A stretch of DNA of 9,648 nucleotides from Candidatus Cloacimonadota bacterium (lineage in GTDB: Bacteria > Cloacimonadota > Cloacimonadia > Cloacimonadales > TCS61), in the NCBI GenBank assembly GCA_030668345.1, contig DAOUUD010000052.1, forward strand, positions 1 to 9,648, in the 5' to 3' direction. A program made the translations under genes and the position numbers. Below the pieces are notes generated by a model. It was given only the letters and a program-made list of their open reading frames with translations. It did no database searches and was not told the origin of the DNA. Of this stretch, positions 1 through 7,330 are shown one piece after another (within the stretch, counting starts at the first letter, position 1; the number at the start of each line of letters is the position of its first letter).

Positions 1-5
1 AAGAG

Positions 6-1430
6 CTACTTCAAAAGAAGCATCTTTTTATTGATCGTTTTGCAACATGCAGTAATTCGATAGTAATAAATACCACTGGCAACCGATCTTCTTGCATTGT
101 CTTTGCCATTCCAAACCACACCATAATACCCTTCCGGTTGAGAGCCGTCTATAAGCTGTTTTACAAGCTGTCCTTTCACATTGTAAATTTTCAGGCTAAC
201 CTTGCCTTCATGCGGCAGGCTATAAGATATAGTTGTGGTCGGATTAAATGGATTAGGATAATTACTGAGAGTAACTGTTTTCGGTGCAGGAACCATAGAA
301 GAATCTTCCCGCAGATCGATAAACCAGGCATCATCACTCTTTTTTGTAGAAAGTTGTTTCATCACTATATTCGGATTGGAATAACTTACACAGTTGTAAG
401 AAGAAATATGCTGGTTTTCACTCCTGCCACCATAATACAATTCAAGTTCGATATTACCCGGAGGAACAGACGTAGTGTAGGCATTGATCTGGGTGAGAGT
501 ATCTTCCACAACTACAGCACCAATACATATTCCATTCACGAATGCACCAATTTCCTGAGGCATGTTGTTCTCATCGAGTTCAATATAGATCGGGGTGTAG
601 TCGGCTTGTTCTTCGAATGTGAAATATTCAGTTTCAGAATGAACTGTTCTTTCATCCTCAGGTGTACTGTTATCCCAGCGAAAACTTTGAATATCTTCTT
701 CACATTTCACAATGACCATATCTCCATAAGAAAGTGTTGGTTCATGACCGTGTTGGACTCTATACCACCATTGACCCCAGAAGTATGTTGCTGTCCAATA
801 TTGATGCTGGATAAAACGAATATTGGAACCATCCCAGTATTCGTTGAAAGCATCACTCACATCCTGTGTTTCATCTAACCAATAACCTATCCAATTCCCT
901 TCATCGCTGCCTGTAAGGAATATAGCTGTATTGTCAGGTTCTTTAAAGCCGGGTACATCGAGATCAGCATCATCATTCATATGGAATTTGAAACCTTGCG
1001 TACGCAGGAATTGCTGATCTGCATTTAACCATTCTTCAAGTTCAAAATTATATTCAATAACATAATCCTGTGCTAAAACAAAATCGAGAATTGTGGGATC
1101 CAGGATGTCTGCCAATACATTCCCGGCAATATCGGCATCATCAAGTACGGTATCCAACGCAGGAAAGCTGAGCCATTTCCAGCCGTCGTCTTCTTCCGGT
1201 GAAGGGAGTTCAATGATATCATATCTATGTGTTATGGCACAAATTGCACCAATATCTGCAGGTAGTATTTTCATATCCTTAGCTGTACAATCGATCAGGT
1301 GATCTCCGCTCATGGCAGCATTGAAAGCTGCTTCAAAATTAGTATAGTCCTGTCCGGGACCGAAATGGAGATCGGTTGAAAATAATTGTGCGTAAAAAAT
1401 AATCAATACAAACAAAATCAAGTGTTTCAT
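6..1430 (-). CDS. Secreted modular protein with T9SS type A-like C-terminal sorting domain
   Basis: 474 residues, complete. Residues 1-19 form a signal peptide: Lys-3, then a hydrophobic run to about residue 17. Residues 22-45 (FGPGQDYTNFEAAFNAA) resemble the opening strand of right-handed beta-helix proteins, but no helix repeats follow. Residues 83-250 form an aromatic- and acid-rich module with GWKWLSFP (83-90), GNWIGYW (178-184) and a Trp-rich patch near 211-223. A further module at about 268-335 contains YTPIYIELD and EIGAFVNG. The last ~85 residues, from YPNPFNPTTT (391-400) to the terminal KKMLLLK, match the FlgD-like T9SS sorting domain, which is normally removed or anchored at the outer membrane. 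The start is supported by AAAGGA about 7 bases upstream. The gene is transcribed away from uvrB. The export route is known for the family; the function of the exposed modules is unknown to me. A surface or extracellular role is inferred. Confidence 0.85.
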   Translation of the reverse strand: MKHLILFVLIIFYAQLFSTDLHFGPGQDYTNFEAAFNAAMSGDHLIDCTAKDMKILPADIGAICAITHRYDIIELPSPEEDDGWKWLSFPALDTVLDDADIAGNVLADILDPTILDFVLAQDYVIEYNFELEEWLNADQQFLRTQGFKFHMNDDADLDVPGFKEPDNTAIFLTGSDEGNWIGYWLDETQDVSDAFNEYWDGSNIRFIQHQYWTATYFWGQWWYRVQHGHEPTLSYGDMVIVKCEEDIQSFRWDNSTPEDERTVHSETEYFTFEEQADYTPIYIELDENNMPQEIGAFVNGICIGAVVVEDTLTQINAYTTSVPPGNIELELYYGGRSENQHISSYNCVSYSNPNIVMKQLSTKKSDDAWFIDLREDSSMVPAPKTVTLSNYPNPFNPTTTISYSLPHEGKVSLKIYNVKGQLVKQLIDGSQPEGYYGVVWNGKDNARRSVASGIYYYRITACCKTINKKMLLLK

Positions 1431-1464
1431 TTTCTTTTCCTTTGCTCGTATCTAAACTATTATC

Positions 1465-1493
1465 AATACTGAAATGAATGAATTGTATGTCAA
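1465..1493 (-). promoter_or_regulatory. Candidate promoter of the secreted protein gene
   Basis: Read on the minus strand, a perfect TTGACA (1488-1493) is followed after 17 bases by AGTATT (1465-1470). This would start transcription about 28 bases before the ATG, upstream of the ribosome binding site. The -35 box is perfect but the -10 box is weak. A GATAAT nearby is too far away (23-base spacer). The promoter consensus of this lineage is assumed to be sigma-70-like. Confidence 0.35.
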
Positions 1494-1691
1494 ATATTTT
1501 ATTATTTTTCTAATTATTTTTTTAATTAATAGATTTCCAATCCGGCCTTTATAAAATGTCAGCTTGGCAAACTAGTTGAAAATGAGAAAACTCAATCGCT
1601 TTCTTATGAAGGATCTAAAAATTTTTTAAATTAAATTCCTTGCCACAAAAAATTGAAGAGAAAGAAAGGAAATCGAAGAATAGAAATAAAA

Positions 1692-1721
1692 ATTAGCGCT
1701 TATTAGCGTTCATTAGTGATT
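1692..1721 (+). repeat. Three degenerate 10-bp tandem units abutting the uvrB start
   Basis: ATTAGCGCTT, ATTAGCGTTC and ATTAGTGATT follow one another with an exact 10-base period. The last unit ends at the base before ATG 1722, and the GTG at 1716 lies inside it. The repeat occupies the place where a Shine-Dalgarno site would be expected; the nearest purine-rich AAAGGA lies about 50 bases upstream. I have an impression that similar ATTAGCG/ATTCGTG-type short arrays lie upstream of genes in several FCB genomes, but this is from memory only. Confidence 0.5.
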
Positions 1722-3716
1722 ATGAATAAGTTTAAGATAGTATCAGGTTATAAACCGAAAGGTGACCAGCCGCAGGCAATAGCCGAGCTTGTTGATGGCT
1801 TACAAAGCGGCAATAAATATCAGACTCTGCTGGGAGTAACCGGCTCAGGAAAAACTTTTACTATAGCCAATGTGATTGCCAAACTAAATAAACCCACCCT
1901 CGTACTATCGCACAATAAAACTCTTGCTGCCCAACTTTATGGCGAATTCAAACAGCTCTTCCCTGAAAATGCAGTCGAGTTCTTTATAAGCTATTACGAT
2001 TATTATCAGCCGGAAGCCTATATTCCCGGTAGGGACATTTACATAGAAAAAGATGCGGATATCAACAGCCAGATAGAGAAGTTGCGATTGCATGCTACAA
2101 TGAGCCTGAGTGAACGTAAGGATGTGATCATAGTAGCCAGCGTTTCCTGTATCTACGGTCTTGGCATTCCGCAGGATTATCGCGATGCTCTCATCCGCAT
2201 TAAAACCGGTGAAGTTATCGAACGGGATGAACTGCTAAAAAAACTGGTGAATATCCATTACGGCAGGAATGATATTGCCTTTGAACGCGGAACATTCAGG
2301 GTGAATGGAGACATTGTAGATATTTATCCTGCCTATCTGGAGAATTCTATCCGGGTGGAATTTTTTGGTGATGAGATCGAACGTATCTCAAGAATTAATC
2401 CACTTGATAATCATGTATTGGAAGTTGTAGATGAATATCCTGTATATCCTGCCAATCATTTCATCACTACCAAAGCTTCCCTGGAAAGAGCGATAAAAGC
2501 TATAAAACAAGAACTGAAAGATAGAATAGCTTACTACGAAAAGGAAGGAAAATTACTGGAAGCACAGCGCATCGAGCAAAGAACGAATTTTGATCTGGAA
2601 ATGCTGCGTGAACTGGGATTCTGTTCCGGTATCGAAAACTATTCCCGTCACCTTACCGGAGCTAAAAAAGGTGACCCGCCTTTTTGTCTATTAGATTATT
2701 TCCCGGAAGATTACCTGATGGTGATAGATGAATCTCATACTTCAATTCCGCAGGTACATGCCATGTACGGTGGAGATTTCACACGTAAAAAGAATCTGGT
2801 GGATTATGGTTTCCGTCTTCCTTCTGCTTTTGATAATCGACCGTTAAAATTCCATGAATTTGAGAAAAAAATCAACCAGGTTATCTATATTTCTGCCACC
2901 CCCGCTGATTATGAACTTTCCAAAACAGAAGGTGTTTTCATCGAGCAGGTGATCCGTCCTACAGGTCTCATCGATCCCGAAATCGAAGTTAAACCGCTTT
3001 CTTCACAGGTGGATGATCTGCTGGAACAGATAAGGGTTCGGGCAACGAAAGGTGATAAAATACTGGTTACAACATTAACCAAGCGAATGGCGGAAGATCT
3101 GAGCGAATATTTGAAAAACGCTGGAGTGAAATCTAAATATATGCACAGTGAGATCAATACGATTGAACGATCCAAGATCATCCGGGAGCTCAGGCTGGGA
3201 GAATTTGATGTATTGGTGGGAATTAACCTTCTAAGAGAGGGACTCGACCTGCCGGAAGTTTCTTTGGTAGCCATACTGGATGCAGATAAAGCAGGATTTC
3301 TTCGTTCTACACGTTCGCTTATTCAGACTGCCGGAAGAGCTGCCCGTCACATCGATGGAAAGGTCATTTTTTATGCAGATAACATTACTTCTGCCATGCA
3401 GGAAACTATAAGCGAAACCAACCGGAGAAGAACAAAGCAACTCCTTTATAATAAAGAAAATAAAATAACTCCCGAAAGTATCAAAAAAAATATTGACGAC
3501 ATAATGGCCTCTACAAGTGTTGCCGACGGTTATGATAAAGCTGGCAGGAAAGAAGGCTTGCCGGATAAAGCTAAGTTTATGGAATATTTGGAATTAGATT
3601 CCAAAGAAAAGGTGATAGAATTGCTGGAAAAAGAGATGATGGAAGCAGCGGGATCACTGAATTTTGAAAGAGCGGTAGAACTAAGAGACCGCATATTTGA
3701 ATTGAAAGAGTCATAA
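1716..3716 (+). CDS. uvrB: UvrABC excinuclease subunit B
   Basis: UvrB receives damaged DNA from UvrA, verifies the lesion with its ATPase and beta-hairpin, and recruits UvrC for dual incision in nucleotide excision repair (cytoplasm). At 666 residues it is the usual family length. Visible motifs in order: Walker A GVTGSGKT (40-47); the damage-probing hairpin beginning YYDYYQPEAYIP (93-104); Walker B DESH (338-341); SATP (393-396); the helicase motif VI-like QTAGRAAR (537-544); and the C-terminal UVR domain (about 631-664, NFERAVELRDRI), which binds UvrC. The start could be GTG 1716 or ATG 1722 (two residues shorter). Neither has a clear Shine-Dalgarno site, and ATG 1722 seems at least as likely. 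The gene stands alone, without uvrA or uvrC nearby. No frameshift or missing motif was seen. Confidence 0.98.
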   Translation: MIMNKFKIVSGYKPKGDQPQAIAELVDGLQSGNKYQTLLGVTGSGKTFTIANVIAKLNKPTLVLSHNKTLAAQLYGEFKQLFPENAVEFFISYYDYYQPEAYIPGRDIYIEKDADINSQIEKLRLHATMSLSERKDVIIVASVSCIYGLGIPQDYRDALIRIKTGEVIERDELLKKLVNIHYGRNDIAFERGTFRVNGDIVDIYPAYLENSIRVEFFGDEIERISRINPLDNHVLEVVDEYPVYPANHFITTKASLERAIKAIKQELKDRIAYYEKEGKLLEAQRIEQRTNFDLEMLRELGFCSGIENYSRHLTGAKKGDPPFCLLDYFPEDYLMVIDESHTSIPQVHAMYGGDFTRKKNLVDYGFRLPSAFDNRPLKFHEFEKKINQVIYISATPADYELSKTEGVFIEQVIRPTGLIDPEIEVKPLSSQVDDLLEQIRVRATKGDKILVTTLTKRMAEDLSEYLKNAGVKSKYMHSEINTIERSKIIRELRLGEFDVLVGINLLREGLDLPEVSLVAILDADKAGFLRSTRSLIQTAGRAARHIDGKVIFYADNITSAMQETISETNRRRTKQLLYNKENKITPESIKKNIDDIMASTSVADGYDKAGRKEGLPDKAKFMEYLELDSKEKVIELLEKEMMEAAGSLNFERAVELRDRIFELKES

Positions 3717-3724
3717 CTCTTTTT
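3705..3724 (+). terminator. Weak hairpin overlapping the uvrB stop codon
   Basis: AAAGAGT (3705-3711) pairs with ACTCTTT (3716-3722) around a CATA loop, and two more T residues follow. The stem is 7 bp but A/T-rich, and the T-run is mostly used up in the stem. This makes it at best a weak intrinsic terminator. It is the only candidate seen between uvrB and the kor operon. Confidence 0.25.
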
Positions 3725-3822
3725 AAAAGATTAATATTATAATGCATCAATCTGATATTCAATCAATTAAAATTTATTTACCAAAACAAATTCCTATAAA
3801 AAAATTATAAAAGCGATTAAAT

Positions 3823-3850
3823 AAAGTGCAGCATTTTATAGCCGTGCTTT
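3823..3850 (+). promoter_or_regulatory. Possible 5'-UTR hairpin just upstream of the korD ribosome binding site
   Basis: AAAGTGCAGC (3823-3832) can fold onto GCCGTGCTTT (3841-3850) around an 8-base AT-rich loop, with nine pairs (two G-U) and one A-C mismatch. The AGGAG ribosome binding site of korD begins three bases after the hairpin (3853-3857). The position would suit translational control or transcript stabilisation, but the sequence shows only the potential to fold. I saw no convincing -35/-10 pair in the rest of this 146-bp spacer, although TATAAT occurs at 3738-3743. Confidence 0.3.
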
Positions 3851-3862
3851 ACAGGAGATAAC

Positions 3863-4177
3863 ATGAGCGCTGCAAGAAAGCCTAAGAAGGTGGAGAAACA
3901 CAAAGAGGGTACAATCATTATTACTGATGATTCTTCCATTAAAATGGAGGTTGCAGTTGATGATATTAAATCTGAGGGAGATTATAAAAAATCCCCCGTT
4001 TATATCTATCACGATTGGTGTAAGAAATGCGGGATATGCGTTTCATTCTGTCCCACAGGAGCTTTGGGAAGAAAACCGGATGGTTCACCCTATGTCCCGC
4101 ATCCGGAGAAATGTATTCATTGCGAAATGTGTGATAGGCTTTGTCCTGATTTTGCAATAACCGGAGCAAAAAGGTAG
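3863..4177 (+). CDS. korD: 2-oxoglutarate:ferredoxin oxidoreductase, delta (2x[4Fe-4S] ferredoxin) subunit
   Basis: 104 residues. Two ferredoxin-type cluster motifs are complete: C53-x2-C56-x2-C59-x3-C63-P and C84-x2-C87-x2-C90-x3-C94-P. In the OFOR family this subunit relays electrons from the [4Fe-4S] cluster of the beta subunit to external ferredoxin. An N-terminal stretch of about 45 mostly charged residues (Lys-rich at 6-14, then IIITDDSSIKMEVAVDD) precedes the cluster domain. The corresponding subunit of the second operon has only about 25 residues before its first cysteine. The start is fixed by AGGAG at 3853-3857, five bases from ATG. It is the first gene of korDABC-mce, and korA follows after 9 bp. 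The substrate assignment comes from the neighbouring alpha and beta subunits, not from this protein. Confidence 0.9.
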   Translation: MSAARKPKKVEKHKEGTIIITDDSSIKMEVAVDDIKSEGDYKKSPVYIYHDWCKKCGICVSFCPTGALGRKPDGSPYVPHPEKCIHCEMCDRLCPDFAITGAKR

Positions 4178-4186
4178 GTAGGAAAA

Positions 4187-5365
4187 ATGTCAAAAAACAA
4201 TACTATAAAAAAAAGAGAACCGGTTTTGATGCAGGGAAATGAAGCTATTGCTCGTGGTGCTCTGGATGCAGGAGTAAATTTCTATGCAGGTTATCCCATT
4301 ACACCTTCCACCGAGATAGCCGAGATATTTTCTTATGAACTGCCAAGACGCGGTGGCAAATTTATTCAAATGGAAGATGAGATCGCCAGTATTTCTGCAA
4401 TAATTGGAGGTTCACTTGCAGGTGCAAAAACCATGACCGCCACCAGCGGACCGGGTTTTTCCCTTATGCTGGAAGGAATCGGATTTGCCAAAATGACGGA
4501 AACACCCTGCGTGGTAGTGAACGTAATGCGTGGAGGTCCCAGCACCGGTCTGCCGACCAAACCTTCTCAGAGCGATATCATGCAGGCAAGATGGGGAGGT
4601 CACGGTGATGCCCCGGCTATAGTGCTTTATCCGAATTCAGTTATGGAAAGTTATGAACTTTCTATTCGTGCTGTTAACCTTGCCGAAAAATACAGAACCT
4701 GCGTTGTTCTCCTTTCAGATGAGGTTCTGGCACATATGAGGGAAACTGTTAATCTTCCCGACCTGTCTAAGATCAAAATAATCGATAGAATAAAACCGAC
4801 AATTCCTCCTGAATGGTATAAACACTTTCCTGAAAATCCGAAATATCCCATGCCGATGGCAAGCTTTGGAGAAGGTTACCGCTTTCATGTTACAGGTTTA
4901 TCACATGATGAAAAAGGTTTTCCCACAAATAAAGCAAAAGAAATATCCCGGATGATGGAGAGATTCAGAAAAAAAATAGAATATTACATTGAAGATATCG
5001 TACAGATCGAAAGCTTCTTTATGGAAGATGCCAAGATAGCCATTTTTACTGCCGGTATTACAGCGCGTGCTGCAAAAGAGGCAGTAATGAAAGCTCGCAA
5101 ACGCGGAATTAAGGTAGGGCTTCTTCGACCACTTACAATCTGGCCTTTCCCGGATGGCGCAGTAAAGAAATACCTGGGAGATAAAAAGGCAATAATCGTT
5201 CCCGAATTAAATGAAGGTCAGCTCTCACACGAACTTAAAAGAGTAATGGGCGGGATCTGGAATTATGAAATAAGAAAGACAAAGAATATTGTAGAATTAC
5301 ACAAAAATTCCGGAGAACTTATAACTCCCGAAGAAATTTTTCAGACCATCAGGGAGGTAAAGTAA
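4187..5365 (+). CDS. korA: 2-oxoglutarate:ferredoxin oxidoreductase, alpha subunit
   Basis: 392 residues, carrying the pyrimidine-binding domain and the transketolase C-like domain of the alpha subunit. The complex oxidatively decarboxylates 2-oxoglutarate with CoA to succinyl-CoA and CO2, reducing ferredoxin. Seen: YPITPST (36-42), the family signature near thiamine diphosphate; MEDE (62-65), which includes the acidic residue expected to contact the cofactor; TSGPG (86-90); and RGGPSTGLPT (115-124), carrying the Arg and Thr used for substrate recognition in the Sulfolobus enzyme. IWPFP lies in the C-terminal domain. The start follows an AGGTAGGTAGGA purine-rich tract, and the stop lies one base before korB. 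All key residues are canonical. 2-oxoglutarate is the best substrate guess from the KorA-type architecture with separate gamma and delta subunits, but another 2-oxoacid cannot be excluded from sequence alone. Confidence 0.92.
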   Translation: MSKNNTIKKREPVLMQGNEAIARGALDAGVNFYAGYPITPSTEIAEIFSYELPRRGGKFIQMEDEIASISAIIGGSLAGAKTMTATSGPGFSLMLEGIGFAKMTETPCVVVNVMRGGPSTGLPTKPSQSDIMQARWGGHGDAPAIVLYPNSVMESYELSIRAVNLAEKYRTCVVLLSDEVLAHMRETVNLPDLSKIKIIDRIKPTIPPEWYKHFPENPKYPMPMASFGEGYRFHVTGLSHDEKGFPTNKAKEISRMMERFRKKIEYYIEDIVQIESFFMEDAKIAIFTAGITARAAKEAVMKARKRGIKVGLLRPLTIWPFPDGAVKKYLGDKKAIIVPELNEGQLSHELKRVMGGIWNYEIRKTKNIVELHKNSGELITPEEIFQTIREVK

Positions 5366-5366
5366 A

Positions 5367-6209
5367 ATGCCAAAGATATCCCAAAAAGCAATTCATAAAT
5401 ATCTAAGACATGATAAAAATTTCCCGCATGTCTGGTGTTCCGGATGTAGTAATGGAATAGTTCTAGGTGCAACTATCAGGGCAATCGCAGAATTGGGTTA
5501 TAAAAAAGATAATATAGCAATGGTTTCAGGGATCGGATGTTCCAGCAGGATGCCGGTTTATGTGGACTTCAATACACTTCACACTTTACACGGACGGGCT
5601 ATCGCTTTTGCTACAGGCATAAAAATCGTAAAACCAGAAATGAAAGTGATCGTTATTACTGGCGATGGCGATGCTACAGCTATCGGTGGAAATCATTTTA
5701 TTCACGGAGCCCGCAGGAATATTGACATGACCGTTATCCTTATAAATAATAATATCTACGGAATGACCGGTGGCCAGTATTCTCCCACAACACCATACGG
5801 AGATAGGACAACCACAACTCCGTATGGAAACATCGATCCCACATTCGATATCTGCGATCTTGCTATAGGAGCGGGAGCCACATTTGTTGCCCGGACAACA
5901 GCTTTCCATGCAATTGAAGCACAATCTTTCATAAAACAGGCTTTTGAACACAAAGGCTTTTCCCTGGTAGAGATCATTAGTGCCTGTCCTGTTATTTACG
6001 GACACCTAAATAAAAAAGGCGATGCATCTGCTATGATGAAAAGTATGAAAGAAAATGTTATTCTAATAGAAGCATTTGAAAAACTTTCTGATGAGCAAAA
6101 AAACGGTAAGCAGAAAAGAGGAATCTTTGTTAACAAGATTCGTCCTGAATATATAGAGGAATATGATAAACTTGTTAGATCTCTTCAAGACGAGAAAGGC
6201 GGGGAGTAA
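5367..6209 (+). CDS. korB: 2-oxoglutarate:ferredoxin oxidoreductase, beta (thiamine diphosphate-binding) subunit
   Basis: 280 residues. The subunit binds the diphosphate and Mg2+ of thiamine diphosphate and one [4Fe-4S] cluster. The cofactor motif is GDGD (99-102) followed by NN (127-128). The four cluster cysteines expected by analogy to Sulfolobus OFOR are all present: C24 and C27 (WCSGCS), C58 (GIGC) and C207 (ISACP). The common CPGCG signature reads CSGCS here, so the Pro and Gly between and after the cysteines are replaced by Ser while the ligands stay. R61, three residues after C58, is the counterpart of the substrate-binding Lys of Sulfolobus. M133 stands where Sulfolobus has Leu. AGGGAGG (5351-5357) is a strong ribosome binding site. 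The stop codon overlaps the korC start by one base (TAATG), implying translational coupling. Confidence 0.93.
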   Translation: MPKISQKAIHKYLRHDKNFPHVWCSGCSNGIVLGATIRAIAELGYKKDNIAMVSGIGCSSRMPVYVDFNTLHTLHGRAIAFATGIKIVKPEMKVIVITGDGDATAIGGNHFIHGARRNIDMTVILINNNIYGMTGGQYSPTTPYGDRTTTTPYGNIDPTFDICDLAIGAGATFVARTTAFHAIEAQSFIKQAFEHKGFSLVEIISACPVIYGHLNKKGDASAMMKSMKENVILIEAFEKLSDEQKNGKQKRGIFVNKIRPEYIEEYDKLVRSLQDEKGGE

Positions 6210-6769
6210 TGGCAAAGGCGATATTTAAAAAAGAGATCAGGTTAAGTGGCAGCGGAGGTCAGGGTCTTATTACTGCAGGAATCATTCTGGCAAGAGCAGC
6301 GGTTATAGAAAAGCACAGAGTTACACAAACTCAAACTTATGGTCCCGAGTCCCGCGGGGGCGCCAGCCGGGCAGATGTGATCATCAGTAATGCCGAATTT
6401 TACTATCCCGAAGCTACTCGATTTGACATATTAATTACACTTACACAGGAAGCTTATGATAGACATTCCTTTAATTTAAAAGACGATGGAATACTGATCG
6501 CAGATAATACTTCCGTTAAAAACATCACTCTTTTGGATTCGGAAGTTTATGAGCTGCCTTTTGCTGATATTGCTCAGCAAAAACTCGGATCCCTGCTCCC
6601 AACAAATATTATTACTCTCGGTTTCCTTGTAAGAATAACAAATGTAGTCAGCGAAGCTTCTTTAAAAAAGGCTATTGAGAATTCTATGAAACCTCAATAT
6701 GTTGAAATGAATCTGAAAGCAATGAAAATTGGATTTAAACTTGCAGATGAATATAAAAAAGAAGATTGA
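6209..6769 (+). CDS. korC: 2-oxoglutarate:ferredoxin oxidoreductase, gamma subunit
   Basis: 186 residues, the usual size for a stand-alone gamma domain of the pyruvate/ketoisovalerate oxidoreductase family. Gly-rich GSGGQG (14-19) near the N-terminus and YGPESRGG (44-51) are hallmark segments. In the related pyruvate enzyme this domain takes part in CoA binding and complex assembly. The ATG overlaps the korB stop by one base, and AAAGG (6195-6199) lies nine bases upstream. With delta, alpha and beta upstream, this completes a four-subunit enzyme. mce follows after 27 bp on the same strand, so it is very likely co-transcribed. No unusual residues were noted. Confidence 0.93.
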   Translation: MAKAIFKKEIRLSGSGGQGLITAGIILARAAVIEKHRVTQTQTYGPESRGGASRADVIISNAEFYYPEATRFDILITLTQEAYDRHSFNLKDDGILIADNTSVKNITLLDSEVYELPFADIAQQKLGSLLPTNIITLGFLVRITNVVSEASLKKAIENSMKPQYVEMNLKAMKIGFKLADEYKKED

Positions 6770-6796
6770 TTTTTATAAAATATCTTAGGAGTTTCT

Positions 6797-7192
6797 ATGC
6801 CGAAAAAGATCAGCCATATCGGTATAGCTGTAAAAAATCTTGATGAAGCAATTCAATTCTATAAAAAACTGGGATTGGAAGTGGAAGGTATCGAAGTAAT
6901 TGAATCTCAAAAAGTAAAAGTAGCTTTTATTCCTGTGGGTAATGTACGTCTTGAATTACTGGAACCAACTTCCGAAGATAGCACCGTAGCTAAGTTCCTT
7001 GTAAAAAAAGGAGAAGGTATTCATCATCTTGCTCTGGGAACGGAAAATCTTGAAAAAAGGCTTCAGGAGATAGAAAAAAAGGGGATCAAGCTGATCGATA
7101 AAACTCCCAGAAAAGGTGCTCATAATACAAATATAGCATTCCTGCATCCTACATCTACACATGGTGTCTTACTGGAATTGTGCGAAGAATGA
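6797..7192 (+). CDS. mce: Methylmalonyl-CoA epimerase (VOC superfamily)
   Basis: 131 residues, typical of bacterial methylmalonyl-CoA epimerase, which interconverts the (R) and (S) epimers of methylmalonyl-CoA between the mutase and the decarboxylase/carboxylase steps. There are two beta-alpha-beta modules. Metal ligands by alignment with the Propionibacterium enzyme are H7 (SHIGIAV), E53 (RLELLEP, where that enzyme has Gln), H77 (GIHHLAL) and E127 (LLELCEE). The STVAKFL segment (62-68) and the HPTSTHGVLLEL tail are also characteristic. The start is set by AGGAG at 6787-6791. As the last gene of the kor operon it ties succinyl-CoA production to propionyl-CoA metabolism; the mutase itself is not in the window. 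A different VOC-fold enzyme is possible but less likely. Confidence 0.9.
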   Translation: MPKKISHIGIAVKNLDEAIQFYKKLGLEVEGIEVIESQKVKVAFIPVGNVRLELLEPTSEDSTVAKFLVKKGEGIHHLALGTENLEKRLQEIEKKGIKLIDKTPRKGAHNTNIAFLHPTSTHGVLLELCEE

Positions 7193-7285
7193 CACTAACT
7201 GAGCTTAATTAATTTTAAAATAAAATGTTAGAAAAGAATATACTAGTATAATAAAAAATAGAGAGAAAAAAATTAAAATATTAAA

Positions 7286-7314
7286 TTGACAATATAATGA
7301 TGAATTTACATAAG
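7286..7314 (+). promoter_or_regulatory. Candidate promoter upstream of the leader region
   Basis: A perfect TTGACA (7286-7291) is followed after 17 bases by CATAAG (7309-7314), which matches four of six positions of TATAAT. Transcription would begin near 7321, just before the inverted repeat. No equally good pair was seen between the terminator (ends 7577) and the second operon (7612). This may therefore be the operon's promoter, reading through the leader. Confidence 0.42.
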
Positions 7315-7330
7315 ACCCCTCTGAAAAAGT

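Noticed and set aside
138..878. A 246-codon open frame on the plus strand opposite the secreted-protein gene
   Set aside because: It is antisense to a protein with a clear signal peptide and sorting domain. Its translation is rich in Cys, Ile and Arg without recognisable domains and it has no convincing ribosome binding site.
5586..6005. A 139-codon open frame on the minus strand within korB
   Set aside because: It lies wholly inside a conserved, well-supported korB, shows no domain, and is explained by codon bias on the coding strand.
7195..7231. CTAAC/GTTAG inverted repeat after mce as a possible operon terminator
   Set aside because: The stem is only 5 bp with a loop of about 27 bases and no T-tract. 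The 7534-7577 structure is far better.
7239..7250. TATACTAGTATA perfect 12-bp palindrome
   Set aside because: Short A/T palindromes are expected by chance in this very AT-rich stretch, and nothing nearby gives it a role. It could only matter if conserved.
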